Shown: positions 34,789 to 47,500, numbered from the stretch's first letter. The stretch is 64,000 bases of DNA from Neoarius graeffei (GCF_027579695.1 NC_083569.1:71992149-72056148); one strand, 5' to 3'. Notes: a model not told the origin generated them from the letters alone. Translations and numbers: made by a program.

Positions 34789-35242
34789 TCTGTGGAGTGT
34801 ATGGCTTAAAGTGGTCCTATGGACAGATACTCCCATCTTCACAGTGGATCTTTGCAGCTCCTTCAGTGTTATTGTTGGTGTCTTTGTTGCATCTCTGATT
34901 AATGCCCTCCTTGCCCGGTCTGTGACTTTTGGTGGACGGCCTTCTCTTGTCAGGTTTGTAGTGGTGCCATATTCTTTCCATTTTGCTATAATGGATTTAA
35001 TGGTGCTCCCTGGGATATTCAAAGTTTGGGATATTTTTTATGACCCAGCCCTGATCTATACTTCTCCACAATTTTGTCTCTGACCTGTTTGGAGGCTCCT
35101 TCGTTTTCATGTTGCTTGCTTAGTAGTGTAGCAGAGTCAGGGTCCTTCCAGAACAAGTTGATTTATACAGACATCATGTGACAGATCATGTGACACTTTG
35201 ATTGCACACAGGTGGATCTTAATCAACTAATTATGTGACTTA

Positions 35243-36829
35243 CAGTGTTGCTTGAAAGTTTGTGAACCCTTTAGAATTTTCTATATTTCTGCATAAATAT
35301 GACCTAAAACATCATCAGATTTTCACACAAGTCCTAAAAGTAGATAAAGAGAACCCAGTTAAACAAATGAGACTAAAATATTATACTTGGTCATTTATTT
35401 ATTGAGGAAAATGATCCAATATTACATATCTATGAGTGGCAAAAGTATGTGAACCTCGAGGATTAGCAGTTAATTTGAAGGTGAAATTAGAGTCAAGTGT
35501 TTTCAATCAATGGGATGACAATCAGGTGTGAGTGGGCACCCTGTTTTATTTAAAGAACAGGGATCTATCAAAGTCTGATCTTCACATCACATGTTTGTGG
35601 AAGTGTATCATGGCATGAACAAAGGAGATTTCTGAGGACCTCAGGAAAAGCGTTGTTGATACTCATCAGGCTGGAAAAGCTTACAAAACCATCTCTAAAG
35701 AGTTTGGACTCCACCAATCCACAGTCAGACAGATTGTGTACAAATGGAGGAAATTCAAGACCATTGTTACCCTCCCCAGGAGTGGTTGACCCACAAAGAT
35801 CACTCCAAGAGCAAGGTGTGTAATAGTTGGCGAGGTCACGAAGGACCCCAGGGTAACTTCTAAGTAACTGAAGGCCTCTCTCACATTGGCTAATGTTAAT
35901 GTTCATGAGTCCACCATCAGGAGAACACTGAGCAACAATGGTGTGCATGGCAGGGTTGCAAGAAGAAAGCCACTGCTCTCCAAAGAGAACATTGCTGCTC
36001 ATCTGGCTACTGGAAAAATGTTTTGTCGATGGATGAGACAAAAATAGACCTTTTTGGTTGAAATGAGAAGCGTTATGTTTGGAGAAAGGAAAACACTACA
36101 TTCTAGCATAAGAACCTTATCCCATCTGTGAAACATGGTGGTGGTAGTATCATGGTTTGGGCCTGTTTTGCTGCATCTGGGCCAGGACAGCTTGCCATCA
36201 TTGATGGAACAATGAATTCTGAATTATACCAGCGAATTCTAAAGGAAAAATGTCAGGACATCTGTCCATGAACTGAATCTCAAGAGATGGTGGGTCATGC
36301 AGCAAGACAACGACCCTAAGCACACAAGTCGTTCTACCAAAGAATGGTTAAAGAAGAATAAAGTTAATGTTTTGGAATGGCCAAGTCAAAGTCCTGACCT
36401 TAATCCAATCGAAATGTTGTGGAAGGACCTGAAGCGAGCAGTTCATGTGAGGAAACCCATCAACATCCCAGAGTTGAAGCTGTTCTGTACGGAGGAATGG
36501 GCTAAAATTCCTCCATGCCGGTGTGTAGGACTGATCAACAGTTACTGGAAACATTTAGTTGCAGTTATTGCTGCACAAGGGGGTCGGTCACACCAGATAC
36601 TGAAAGCAAAGGTTTTAAAAGCAATACTTTTGCCACTCACAGATATGTAATATTGGATCATTTTCCTCAATAAATAAATGACCAAGTATAATATTTTTGT
36701 CTCATTTGTTTAACTGGGTTCTCTTTATCTACTTTTAGGACTTGTGTGAAAATCTGATGATGTTTTAGGTCATATTTATGCAGAAATATAGAAAATTCTA
36801 AAGGGTTCACAAACTTTCAAGCACCACTG
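35243..36829 (+). mobile_element. Full-length Tc1 element, 1587 bp
   Basis: Both TIRs present (CAGTGTTGCTTGAAAGTTTG and complement) with TA on each side (35241, 36830). The reference structure for the rearranged copies at 9761, 28206 and 54672. Confidence 0.9.
35610..36603 (+). pseudogene. Tc1 transposase, multiple stops and frameshifts
   Basis: ATG followed at codon 3 by TGA, then recognisable helix-turn-helix and catalytic parts; the last 98 codons from 36297 are open ([32 protein letters not shown]). A deletion near 36000 removes several codons. Not functional. Confidence 0.85.
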
Positions 36830-36873
36830 TATTATGGAATGTGTTGTAGGCCTGAAATGCAGGAATGGATGTA

Positions 36874-37295
36874 CAGGGTGACTCTAAATTTGAATGAGAA
36901 ATTCAAAGGTATGTGGACTCCATGAACGATTTCACAAATTTTCAATATGTGTGCCGCCTGAGACACAGACAGACAGACAGCCTTCCTCTTTGAACTTTTT
37001 GTGCCGTGTCCAAATCTGCATTGCAGTTGGTGCATTTTTAGAGAATTCTCTCATAAATGCACGCTGCATAGTCTTGTTCGACTGTGTTTGAGCGTACTCT
37101 AACACACAAAACGCCTTTTCTTTTCCAGTGAATGACATTTCTATACCTAAAAAGATAAAAGCAAAAAACATTAAACATAAAAGTTTGACCTGTTTCCACA
37201 CATTAGTTTCCACTGTTAAAATTTGAGGTCAATTAAATGAGAATTGGCAAAGTTATTACATTGTGAAATGATCTCAAATTTTTTGAAACACCTTG
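36874..37295 (-). mobile_element. mariner-like MITE with HTH remnant
   Basis: Ends CAGGGTGACTCTAAATTTGA and …TTTTTTGAAACACCTTG, TA on both sides. Minus ORF reads SFTGKEKAFCVLEYAQTQSN then AFMREFSKNAP, a helix-turn-helix start of the DUF4817 kind. 422 bp. Confidence 0.72.
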
Positions 37296-37320
37296 TATAT
37301 TAACAAATAAAACGAAGTTG

Positions 37321-37690
37321 GGCGGCACGGTGGTGTAATGGTTAGCGCTGTTGTCTCACAGCAAGAAGGTCCGGGTTTGAGCCCCGGGGCCGACGAGGGC
37401 CTTTCTGTGTGGAGTTTGCATGTTCTCCCCGTGTCCGCGTGGGTTTCCTCCGGGTGCTCCGGTTTCCCCCACAGTCCAAAGACATGCAGGTTAGGTTAAC
37501 TGGTGACTCTAAATTGACCGTAGGTGTGAATGTGAGTGTGAATGGTTGTCTGTGTCTATGTGTCAGCCCTGTGATGACCTGGCGACTTGTCCAGGGTGTA
37601 CCCCGCCTTTCACCCATAGTCAGCTGGGCTCCAGCTTGCCTGCGACCCTGTAGAACAGGATAAAGTGGCTAGAGATAATGAGATGAGATG
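37321..37690 (+). repeat. SINE tail type A, 12-bp target duplication
   Basis: AAAACGAAGTTG (37309) and AAAACAAAGTTG (37691). Full head and tail ending (GAGAT)n. Confidence 0.92.
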
Positions 37691-38301
37691 AAAACAAAGT
37701 TGACCAGACAAAACACGAAATATCTTGGGTTCATCCTGTCTACAACAAAATACAAGTCAAAGTAAATTGAGAAATCATTGCTTTCTTTTTTTTAATTTGC
37801 ATTTTCCATACTGTCCCAACTTTTTCTGATTTGGGGTTGTATAAACAGTAATAATAGAAACAAAGTCAATATTTGGTGTGACAACCCTTTACTTAAAAAA
37901 AAAACCTCTCGGGTACAATTTGTGCAGTTTTATAAGGAAACTATCTACTAAGTTTTACTGATCATCTTTGCAGAACCACCCACAGTTCTTCTGGAGACTT
38001 TGACTGTCTCACTTGCTTCGTATTTTTTGAATGCAAAACCCAGGAGCCTTCAGTATGTTTTTGTTAATGTCTGAAAAAGTGGTCTCATGTAATATGCTAG
38101 TTTCTTTAGTGACATACAAACATTTTTCTGACATATAACATTTCATTTTGTGCTGGAAAACGAATGTTTGGAAATCTAAAATGGTTCTGTACTAATTTAA
38201 TAAAGTAGAAATCATAAATAAAAATCTATCACAAAGCTTGTACTAAAAAAAAAAAATAGAGTGCTTAAGCAGACTTAAGTCGACTATATGTTATACTATA
38301 G

Positions 38302-38672
38302 GTGGCACGGTGGTGTAATGGTTAGCACTGTTGCCTCACAGCAAGAAGGTTCTGGGTTCAAGCCCAGCGGCCGATGGGGGCCTTTCTGTGCGGAGTTTGC
38401 ATGTTCTCCCCGTGTCCGCGTGGGTTTCCTCCGGGTGCTCCGGTTTCCCCCACAGTCCAAAGACATGCAGGTTAGGTTAACTGGTGACTCTAAATTGACC
38501 GTAGGTGTGAATGTGAGTGTGAATGGTTGTCTGTGTCTCTGTGTCAGCCCTGCGATGACCTGGCGACTTGTCCAGGGTGTACCCCGCCTTTCGCCCGTAG
38601 TCAGCTGGGATAGGCTCCAGCTTGCCTGCGACCCTGTAGGACAGGATAAGTGGCTACAGATGATGGATGAAT
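38302..38672 (+). repeat. SINE tail type A, 12-bp target duplication
   Basis: GTTATACTATAG at 38290 and GTTAGACTATAG at 38673. Near-consensus copy. Confidence 0.92.
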
Positions 38673-38970
38673 GTTAGACTATAGTAAATCCTGTATCTCT
38701 TATGTACGATGTGCAACTTTTACAATCGAGTTGTAATCAAATCGCGCCATCTGGTGGTCATTAGGCAGTTTTACAGTTTTCTGAGCTATATGACAAGCAG
38801 AACAGATTGATTCTGGGTTTATTACTTTGCTGTTCAGCATTAGTGTGAAGACATTATGTTCATATATCCACACCAGCAATGTGGTTGGGTGGCAGGGAAA
38901 ATAAAAATTTTCAAAACGAAATGGCCTTCTAAAAAGGGGGGTATGATAAACATTACATTGGTCTGTAAAC

Positions 38971-40795
38971 GGGGCGGCACGGTGGTGTAGTGGTTAGCAC
39001 TGTCGCCTCACAGCAAGAAGGACTTGGGTTCAAGCCTAATGTGGAGTTTGCGTGTTCTCCCTGTGGATTTCCTCCGCTTTCCCCCACAGTCAAAAGACAT
39101 GCAGGTTAGACTAACTAGTGGCTCTAAATTGACCATAGGTGTGAGTGTGAATGATTGTTTGTCTCCATGTGTCAGCCCTGTGTCAGCCCGCCTCACAGCA
39201 AGAAGGTCTTGGGTTCGAGCCCAATGTGGAGTTTGCACGTTCTCCCCATGGATTTCCTCCGGTTTCCCCTACCTTCTTGCTGTGAAAGTTGCAAAGACAT
39301 GCAGGTTAGACTAACTAGTGGCTCTAATTGACCATAGGTGTGAGTGTGAATGGTGTTTGTCTCTATGTGTCAGCCCGCCTCACAGCAAGAAGGTCTTGGG
39401 TTCGAGCCCAATGTGGAGTTTGCGTGTTCTCCCTGTGGATTTCCTCCGGTTTCCCCCACAGTCCAAAGACATGCAGGTTAGACTAACTAGTGGCTCTAAA
39501 TTGACCATAGTGTGAGTGTGAATGGTGTTTGTCTCTATGTGTCAGCCCGCCTCACAGCAAGAAGGTCTTGGGTTCGAGCCCAATGTGGAGTTTGCACGTT
39601 CTCCCCATGGATTTCCTCCGGTTTCCCCTACCTTCTTGCTGTGAAAGTTGCAAAGACATGCAGGTTAGACTAACTAGTGGCTCTAATTGACCATAGGTGT
39701 GTGTGAATGGTGTTTGTCTCTATGTGTCAGCCCGCCTCACAGCAAGAAGGTCTTGGGTTCGAGCCCAATGTGGAGTTTGCATGTTCTCCCTGTGGATTTC
39801 CTCCGGTTTCCCCCACAGTCCAAAGACATGCAGGTTAGACTAACTAGTGGATCTAAATTGACCATAGTGTGAGTGTGAATGGTGTTTGTCTCTATGTGTC
39901 AGCCCGCCTCATAGCAAGAAGGTCTTGGGTTCGAGCCCAATGTGGAGTTTGCATGTTCTCCCTGTGGATTTCCTCCGCTTTCCCTCACAGTCCAAAGACA
40001 TGCAGGTTAGACTAACTAGTGGCTCTAATTGACCATAGGTGTGAGTGTGAATGGTGTTTGTCTCTATGTGTCAGCCCGCCTCACAGCAAGAAGGTCTTGG
40101 GTTCGAGCCCAATGTGGAGTTTGCATGTTCTCCCCGTGGATTTCCTCCGCTTTCCCCCACAGTCCAAAGACATGCAGGTTAGACTAACTAGTGGCTCTAA
40201 TTGACCATAGATGTGAGTGTGAATGGTGTTTGTCTCTATGTGTCAGCCCGCCTCACAGCAAGAAGGTCTTGGGTTCGAGCCCAATGTGGAGTTTGCATGT
40301 TCTCCCTGTGGATTTCCTCCGCTTTCCCTCACAGTCCAAAGACATGCAGGTTAGACTAACTAGTGGCTCTAAATTGACCATGTGTGAGTGTGAATGGTGT
40401 TTGACTCTGTGTCAGCCCTCCTCACAGCAAGAAGGTCTTGGGTTCGAGCCCAATGTGGAGTTTGCATGTTCTCCCCGTGGACTTCCTCCGGTTTCCCCTA
40501 CAGTCCAAAGACATGCAGGTTAGACTAACTAGTGGCTCTAAATTGACCATGTGTGAGTGTGAATGGTGTTTGACTCTGTGTCAGCCCTCCTCACAGCAAG
40601 AAGGTTCTGGGTTCGAGCCCAGCAACCGACGAGGGCCTTTCTGTATGGAGTTTGCATGTTCTCCCCGTGTCTGAATGGTTGTTTGTCTCTGTGTCAGCCC
40701 TGTGATGACCTGGCGAATTGTCCAGGGTGTCTCACCCATAGTCAGCTGGGATAAGATCCAGCTTGCCTGCGACCCTAATAACGGATGGATGGATG
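38971..40795 (+). repeat. SINE expanded internally into a tandem array
   Basis: Normal SINE head at 38971 (A box TGGTGTAGTGG) and a normal tail at 40680-40790 (CAGCTTGCCTGCGACCCTAA). Between them the middle of the SINE is repeated about nine times (next entry). Confidence 0.88.
39006..40600 (+). repeat. SINE-derived 169-188 bp tandem repeat
   Basis: Each unit starts CCTCACAGCAAGAAGGTCTT and contains GGTTCGAGCCCAATGTGGAG and TTAGACTAACTAGTGGCTC. Starts near 39006, 39190, 39378, 39550, 39734, 39907, 40079, 40251, 40420 and 40590. Units at 39190 and 39550 carry an extra ACCTTCTTGCTGTGAAAGTT, whose first part is the inverse of the unit start. Confidence 0.9.
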
Positions 40796-41199
40796 GCATT
40801 GAGATATGCACATGGAAGGGGGGGGGGGAGATCTTCACGCCCTGCTCTATTCTATTACTCAGTTGTTTTTGGCAGCTGCTGCATCCTGTTGCTGTTAATT
40901 TTCTCCCTGAGTATCTGTGCACTTCGATGTTTTCTGTACTCAAAGATTAAAGATTGCTGTCACCGCTCCAACAAAGAGTCGTGTCTTCGTGGAAGGACGA
41001 ACGGGCGGGTTCTCATGGGCTTTAACCATGTAACACGATGGTCATGAATGCGTGGCAGAGAGAGAGAGAAAGAGAGAGAAAGATCTCAGGACAGGTTTTT
41101 AGGTGGAAAGCGAACATGGGTTTTTAATGCGCGGTGATTATGGACAGGAATAAGCGGGAGGGAAAACAAGCCCAGTGGAGAGCTACGCATGTGAAATGT

Positions 41200-41420
41200 G
41201 CATGTGAGATCCCTGAGATAAACCGTCGGGAGATTATGCAGTCGCAGAAGGCGGACATGAGAAACGCAGCCGACTAAAGCGAAGGAGGAACTGAGAGCAG
41301 ACTAACAGCGCGCGCCTCTTCACACGTCTGTCTGCTGCAGACTCGACATCTCTGGCTGACAGGCGCCTCATCGCGCGTGCAAGGAACGGAACGCACGAGC
41401 AAGGAACGGAACGCACGAGC
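41200..41420 (+). promoter_or_regulatory. AGFG2 CpG-rich leader / probable promoter
   Basis: Many CpGs (GCGCGCGCCTC, TCATCGCGCGTGC) immediately upstream of the ATG. The last 40 bases are a perfect tandem duplication of 20 bp (41381-41400 and 41401-41420). Likely 5' UTR and core promoter; transcription start not determined. Confidence 0.45.
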
Positions 41421-41587
41421 ATGTCGAACCGCAAGCATCGGGACAACCAGGAGATTTGCGCGCGCAAGGTCCGGGAGCTGGCGCAAACAGGGCCCAACAA
41501 ACACTGCTTCGAGTGCGGCCAGCCTGGCGTAACGTACACCGACATCACAGTGGGCTGCTTCGTTTGCACATCATGTTCCGGAATGCT
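41421..41587 (+). CDS. agfg2: AGFG2-like exon 1 (start codon, zinc finger)
   Basis: 167 nt from the ATG (A at -3) to donor GTAAGT. Encodes [10 protein letters not shown]..., then [15 protein letters not shown] and [10 protein letters not shown]: four zinc cysteines with x2, x16, x2 spacing. Ends in phase 2 within the Leu codon. Confidence 0.93.
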
Positions 41588-44500
41588 GTAAGTACCCTTA
41601 ACATTAACATGAACGCACAGCCTTCTGTCACAGAACGACGCACAGGCCTGTTCTGGAGCATTATGCGTCTAACTTCAGCCCATCAGCACTTAAAGCCTGA
41701 TCAGACCTGATCATATGCAGGAGGCTGCCGAGATAATCAGAGGTAGATAAGGCGATCCGCCTCTCCCACGACAGATTTTCAGTGTTTACGTCTTCATTCA
41801 AGCACTAATTACGACTTGTTTTGCATCATTAAGCCAGTTTTCCCTGCTGCATGTCAGCCCAAGATTTCACTTTCTGATCTTGCCACCAACGGTTATGCTT
41901 AAAACAAATCATAATTATTATTCTTTCCTTTTCCCTTCCGTTTTCAGCTATTCAATCCAGGCGTTTTTATCTTCCTTATTTATTTCAGGAGGGGCCTCAA
42001 CCCGCCCCATAGGGTCAAGTCGATCTCCATGACAACATTTTCCCAACAGGAAGTAGAGTTTTTGCAAAACCATGGCAACGAGGTAAGTGCATTATTATTA
42101 TTTTTTTTATTAGATCAAATCAAGTATACAAAGAATATACAATACAATAGCAACATTGGTGCAACTACGCCAGGGGGATGTACATTACAAAATAAATAAA
42201 ACAAAAAACACATTGTATAGCACAAACTGTGCAGGAAAATGGTGGCTGCGATAGTGAGGTGAGAAAGTGAGTGCAGGCAGGCTGGAGCAGATGGAGAAGG
42301 ATTTCAGGAGTCATTTGTGATAGGAAAGTCCCAGCAAAAGTGAAAGGTAAGATGTATAAGACAGTAGAAAGAAGAAGTCTTTATTTATCACATGCACACT
42401 TCAAGCACAGTGAAATTCATCCTCTGCATTTAACCCATCTGAAGCAGTGAACCCACGCACACACTCGGAGCAGTGGGCAGCCACTGGATTGTGGGGGAAA
42501 CTGGAGCACCCAGAGGAAACCCACACAGACAACATGCAAACTCCACACAGAAAGGCCCTCGCCGGCTGCTGGGTTCGAACCCAGAACCTTCTTGCTGTGA
42601 GGCGACTGTGCTAACCACTACACCACCGTGCCACCCGAGAAAGAAGAAACCTTTATTCGTCACATGCACACTTCAAGCACAGTGAAATTCATCCTCTGCA
42701 TTTAACCCATCTGAAGCAGTGAACACACGCACACACTCAGAGCAGTGGGCAGCCACACCAGAGCGCCCGGGGAGCAGTCAAGTCAAGTTTATTTGTATAG
42801 CGCTTTTAACAATAAATATTGTCGCAAAGCAGCTTTACAGAATTTGAACGACTTAAAACATGAGCTAATTTTATCCCTAATCTATCCCCAATGAGCACGC
42901 CTGTGGCAACGGTGGCAAGGAAAAACTCCCTCAGACGACATGAGGAAGAAACCTCGAGAGGAACCAGACTCAAAAGGGAACCCATCCTCATTTGGGCAAC
43001 AACAGACAGCCTGACTATAATATTAACAGTTTTAACAGGTATAACCCTCAACTGTCCTCATGGGGCCGTCCTTCACAGCAGTCAGGGGTCAGGTACCTTG
43101 CTCAAGGGCACCTCAGCCCAAGGCCACCCCACGTTAACCTAACTGCATGTCTTTGGATTGTGGAGGAAACCCACGCAGACAACATGCAAACTCCACACAG
43201 AAAGGCCCTCGCCGGCCACTGGGTTCGAACCCCGAACCTTCTTGCTATGAGGCAACAGTGCTAACCACTACACTACCGTGCTGCCCCAAATCAAGTATAC
43301 AAAGAGTATACAATACAATAGCATTGGTGCAACTACGCCAGGGGGATGTACATTACAAAATAAATAAACAAAAAAACAAAAAACAGATCATAAAAACACA
43401 TTGTATAGCACAAACTGTGCAGGAAAATGGGGGCTGCGATAGTGAGGTGAGAAAGCGAGTGCAGGCAGGCTGGAGCAGTTGGAGAAGGATTTCGGGAGTC
43501 ATTTGTGATAGGAAAGTCCCGGCAAAAGTGAAAGGTAAGATGTATAAGACAGTAGTGAGACCAGCTGTGATGTCTGGATTGGAGACCGAAGAGACCGGAG
43601 GCAAAGTTGGAGGTGGCGGAGTTGAGGATGTTAAGGTTTGCGATGGGAGGTTGGACAGGATAAGGAACGAGCACATCAGAGGGACAGCACGTGTGGAGAG
43701 CTTGGGAATGAAGCTAAGAGAGATGAGACTGAGATGGTACGGGCACATCCTGAGAAGAGATGCAGAGCATGTTGGAAGGAGAATGTTGAGGATGGAGCTG
43801 CCAGGCAAACGAAAATGAGGAAGGCCAAAAAGGAGATACATGGATGTGGTGAGAGAGGACATGAAAGTGGCAGGTGTGGGAGAGAAGGATGCCGAAGACA
43901 GGGAGCAATGGAGACGAAAGATCCACTGTGGCGACCCCTAATCAGGAGCAGCCAAAAGAAGAAGTATAGCACAAAAAGTGTTTGTGTTTTGACAGCCTTC
44001 TTATTATTGCTGCTAGAAATTGTGGTTACATACTGTTTAATGTCTATACTAAGTTCTGTAAAATTAGTTTTTTTTTATTCTGAAATTTAGACTTATGAAT
44101 GTAATATTTTGTCAATAGTATTAAGAAATTAATCAAATAAAAATAAGAGACAAGATTTCTGATATCATCAAAGCCAAACAAGACATTCTCCCATTTCAGA
44201 CTAAAATCTGAGTGAATGGAGTCGATAATAAGACAAGTAAGCTTACTCCACAAAAGTTTTGAATAAGGGCAAAGCCAAAATAAATGAATAAGGGTTTCTC
44301 TTTCTACCCCACAAAAAGAACAATGTCTTTTTTAAATTTCTGCAAATAAAAATTGGTAGGATAAAATCTATGTAGCATTTTGAAAGATATTTCTTTCACC
44401 CTATTGGTCAAAAAGAATTTTTGTGCAACGAGGTAAGGGCAGCTCTCCAGCACGCAGATGAGAAGTTGTAAATTGGGTAGGCGTGGTCATAGAATAGACA

Positions 44501-47500
44501 CGCCTCCAACGCCTTAGTCAAGACTGCATAAGTCGAACTTATGTCTGTGAAGATTCTCAGTCATCCAGGTCATAGTAAACCGTGGGTGGTAAAAGAGAGC
44601 AACTGGACTTGCTTGAAGATTCTTGAAGACGTTTCACCTCTCATCTGAAAGGCTTCTTCAGTTCTGTCTGACTAATAGGGAGTATCAGGTATTTATCCTC
44701 TCGTGGATGAAAACACCTTAGGATTGCTTTTCATCCATGAGAGGATAAATAACTGATACTTCCCATTAGTCAGACAGAACTGAAGAAGCCTTTTGGATGA
44801 GAGGTGAAACATCTTCAAGAATCTTCAAGTTGAACTTGTATTAATCCTGAGGGCTGAATGGTAAATAATTAAATATTTTCATGAGATAAGGTGTGTTTTC
44901 TTTTTTTCTTTTCCCCTTTTTAAAAACTTCTCAGCCTACTACAGATCAATGGTGGAAGTTGAAGGAGGAAGAAGATTGTAAGTCAGAATTTAGGGATATG
45001 GTGAGACAGACATTGGGTGAAGAGATATTAGATGATTGGACAACTATGGGGGCGGCACGGTGGTGTAGTGGTTAGCACTGTCGCCTCACAGCAAGAAAGT
45101 TCTGGGTTTGAGCCCAGCGGCCGGCGAAGGCCTTTCTGTGTGGTGTTTGCATGTTCTACCCGTGTCTGCGTGGGTTTCCTCCGGGTGCTCCGGTTTCCCT
45201 CACAGTCCAAAGACATGCAGGTTAGGTTAATTGGTGGCTCTAAATTGACTGTAGGTGTGAATGTGAGTGTGAATGGTTGTTTGTCTCTGTGTCAGCCCTG
45301 CGATGACCTGGCGACTTGTCCAGGGTGTACCCCGCCTCTTGCCCATAGTCAGCTGGGATAGGCTCCAGCTTGCCTGTGACCCTGTAGAACAGGATAAGCG
45401 GCTACAGATGATGGGTGGATGGGTGGATGGATGGATGGATGGACAATTATGGCAGAAGTGGCGAGAGAGACAGCTAGGAAAGTGCTGGGAGAAAGGAAGA
45501 CTTGGTGGTGGAATGAGGAAGATCAGAAGAGTATAAGGAGGAAGAAGTTGGCACAACAAAACTGGGATAAAAACAGAGATCAAGAGAGCAGACAAGAAGA
45601 CAAGGAGATGCAAGGGAAAACAAAGAGCGCAGTGGCAAAGGTGTATGATGAACTATATGTAAGGTTAGACACGAAGGATGGAGAAAAGGACCTGTACCGA
45701 TTAGCAAGACAATGATATCAAGCTAGCAAGGGTGTGCAGCAGATTAGGCTGATAAAGGACGCAGATGGAAATGTGACAAGTGAAGAGGGTTTGTTGAGAA
45801 GGTGGATGGAGTACTTTGAGAAGCTGATGAATGAAGAGAGAGAAGGTTGGCCAAGGTGGGGATAGTGAATCAGGAAGTACAGCAGATTAGCAAGGAGAAA
45901 GTAAGGAAAGTGATGAAGAGAATGGAAAGTGGTTGGCCCAGATGATATACCAGTAGAGGCATGGAGATGCTTCGGAGAGATGCCAATTGACTATTACAGT
46001 AGACTGTTTAATAAGCTCTTGGAAAGTGAGAGGATGCCTGAATAGTGGAGAAGTAGTATACTGATACCAATGTTCAAGAACAAGGGCGATGTTCAGTGCT
46101 GCAGTAACTATAGAGGTATAAAGTTGACCAGCTACAGCATGAAGTTATGGGAAAGAGTAGTGGAAGCTAGGCTAAGAGGAGAGGTGGAGATATGTGTGCA
46201 GCAATATGGTTTCATGCCAGGAAAGAGTACAACAGATCCAATGAGAATGTTGATGGAAAAGTATAGAGAAAGCCAGAAGGAGCTGCATTGTGTGTTTATG
46301 GATTTAGAGAAGGTATATGACAGGGTGCTGAGAGAGGAGTCGTGGTACTGCATGAGGAAATCAGGAGTGGCAGAGAAGTATGTGAGATTGGTGCAGGATA
46401 TGTATGAGAACAGTGTGACAGCAGTAAGATGTGTAGCGGGAATGATTGAGGCATTTAAGGTGGATGTTGGATTGCACCACGGCTTGGCCCTAAGCCTTTT
46501 CTTGTTTGCAATGATAATGGACAGGTTGACAGATGACACCAGGTAAGAGGCCCCATAGACAATGGTGTTTTCAGATGATCTTGTGATCTGTAGTGAGAAC
46601 AGGGAGCAAGTGGAAGAAAACTTAGAGACCTGGAGGTACAGTATGCACTAGAGAGAAGGGGAATGAAAGTCAGCAGGAGCAAGACGGAGTACACGTGTGT
46701 GAATGAGGGTGAGGACAGTGGAATGGTGCAGCTACAAGGAATAGAGGTGGTCAAAGCAGATGAGTTCAAATATCTGGGGTCAAATGTACAAAGTAATGGA
46801 GAGTGCAGAAGAGAAGTAAAGAGGAGACTGCAAGCAGGGTGGAATGGATGGAGGAGAGTGTCAGGAGTGATTTGTGATAAAAGATTGCCAGCAAGAGTGA
46901 AATGGAAAGTGTATAAGACAGTAGTAAGAGCAGCGATGTTGTACGATTTGGAGACCATGGCACTGACAAAAAGACAGGAGGCTGAACTGGACGTAGCAGA
47001 GCTGAAAATGCTGAGATTTTCTTTGGGAGTGACAAAGTTGGACAGGATGATAAATGAGTATATTAGAGGGACAACACATGTAGGATGGCTTAAAGACAAG
47101 GTGAAAGAGATGAGATTGAGATGGTTTGGACACGTACAGAGGAGAGATCTAGGGTATATTGGGAAAAGAATGTTGGAGATGGAGTTGCCAGGTAGAAGGA
47201 GAAGAGGAAGAACAAAGATAAGATTTATGGATGTGGTGAATGAGGACGGTTGGTGTGACAGAAAAAGATACAGAGAACAGGAGGAGCTGGAGGGAACATT
47301 ATCTGCTGTGGTGACCCCTTATGGGAACAGCCAGAAGAAGAGCCTACTACAGATTAATGATATGTCTAATTGTTTAGATGTGGTTTGGGAAGAGGTCCAT
47401 TTGAAGAACATCTTCCTTGGTGCAAAATGAATGACCACAAAATTCACGACCACAAAATTCACATTACTAGTCAAAACTTGGTCAAAATAACTACAACAGT

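Larger units (their letters stand above)
33117..35240 (-). mobile_element. Second Tc1 family, right end lost
   Basis: Left TIR CAGTGCCTTGCAAAAGTATT after TA. Minus-strand transposase pieces: [62 protein letters not shown]. Split by a SINE tail (33487) and a MITE (34229); the 3' boundary is the Tc1 at 35243. Confidence 0.8.
32316..37839 (-). mobile_element. Tc1-like transposon swollen by six nested insertions
   Basis: Left end CAGCCCCAAATCAGAAAAAG and right end …TTTCTGATTTGGGGTTG, TA at both sides. Transposase remnants on the minus strand at 32690-33110 (DRPDCFQQEVQKPGSVMVWG, QQDNAKPHSAHITKA). Holds the elements at 32385, 33117, 35243, 36874 and 37321, and within 33117 those at 33487 and 34229. 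Confidence 0.78.
42115..43556 (+). repeat. Direct duplication of a 250-bp RTE 3' segment
   Basis: The sequence from AATCAAGTATACAAAG to TATAAGACAGTAG occurs at 42118-42370 and again at 43289-43556, separated by tail-B SINEs. In AGFG2 intron 2. Confidence 0.8.

Noticed and set aside
39006..40600. CRISPR-like or coding tandem array
   Set aside because: Units are directly derived from a SINE, without spacers, in a eukaryotic genome.
27367..41421. Shared bidirectional promoter of ACAP1 and AGFG2
   Set aside because: The start codons are 14 kb apart with separate CpG-rich leaders and repeats in between.
44605..44832. Hairpin as a microRNA gene
   Set aside because: Arms of about 100 bp with conserved dispersed-repeat sequence; looks like a repeat rather than a pre-miRNA of about 70 nt.
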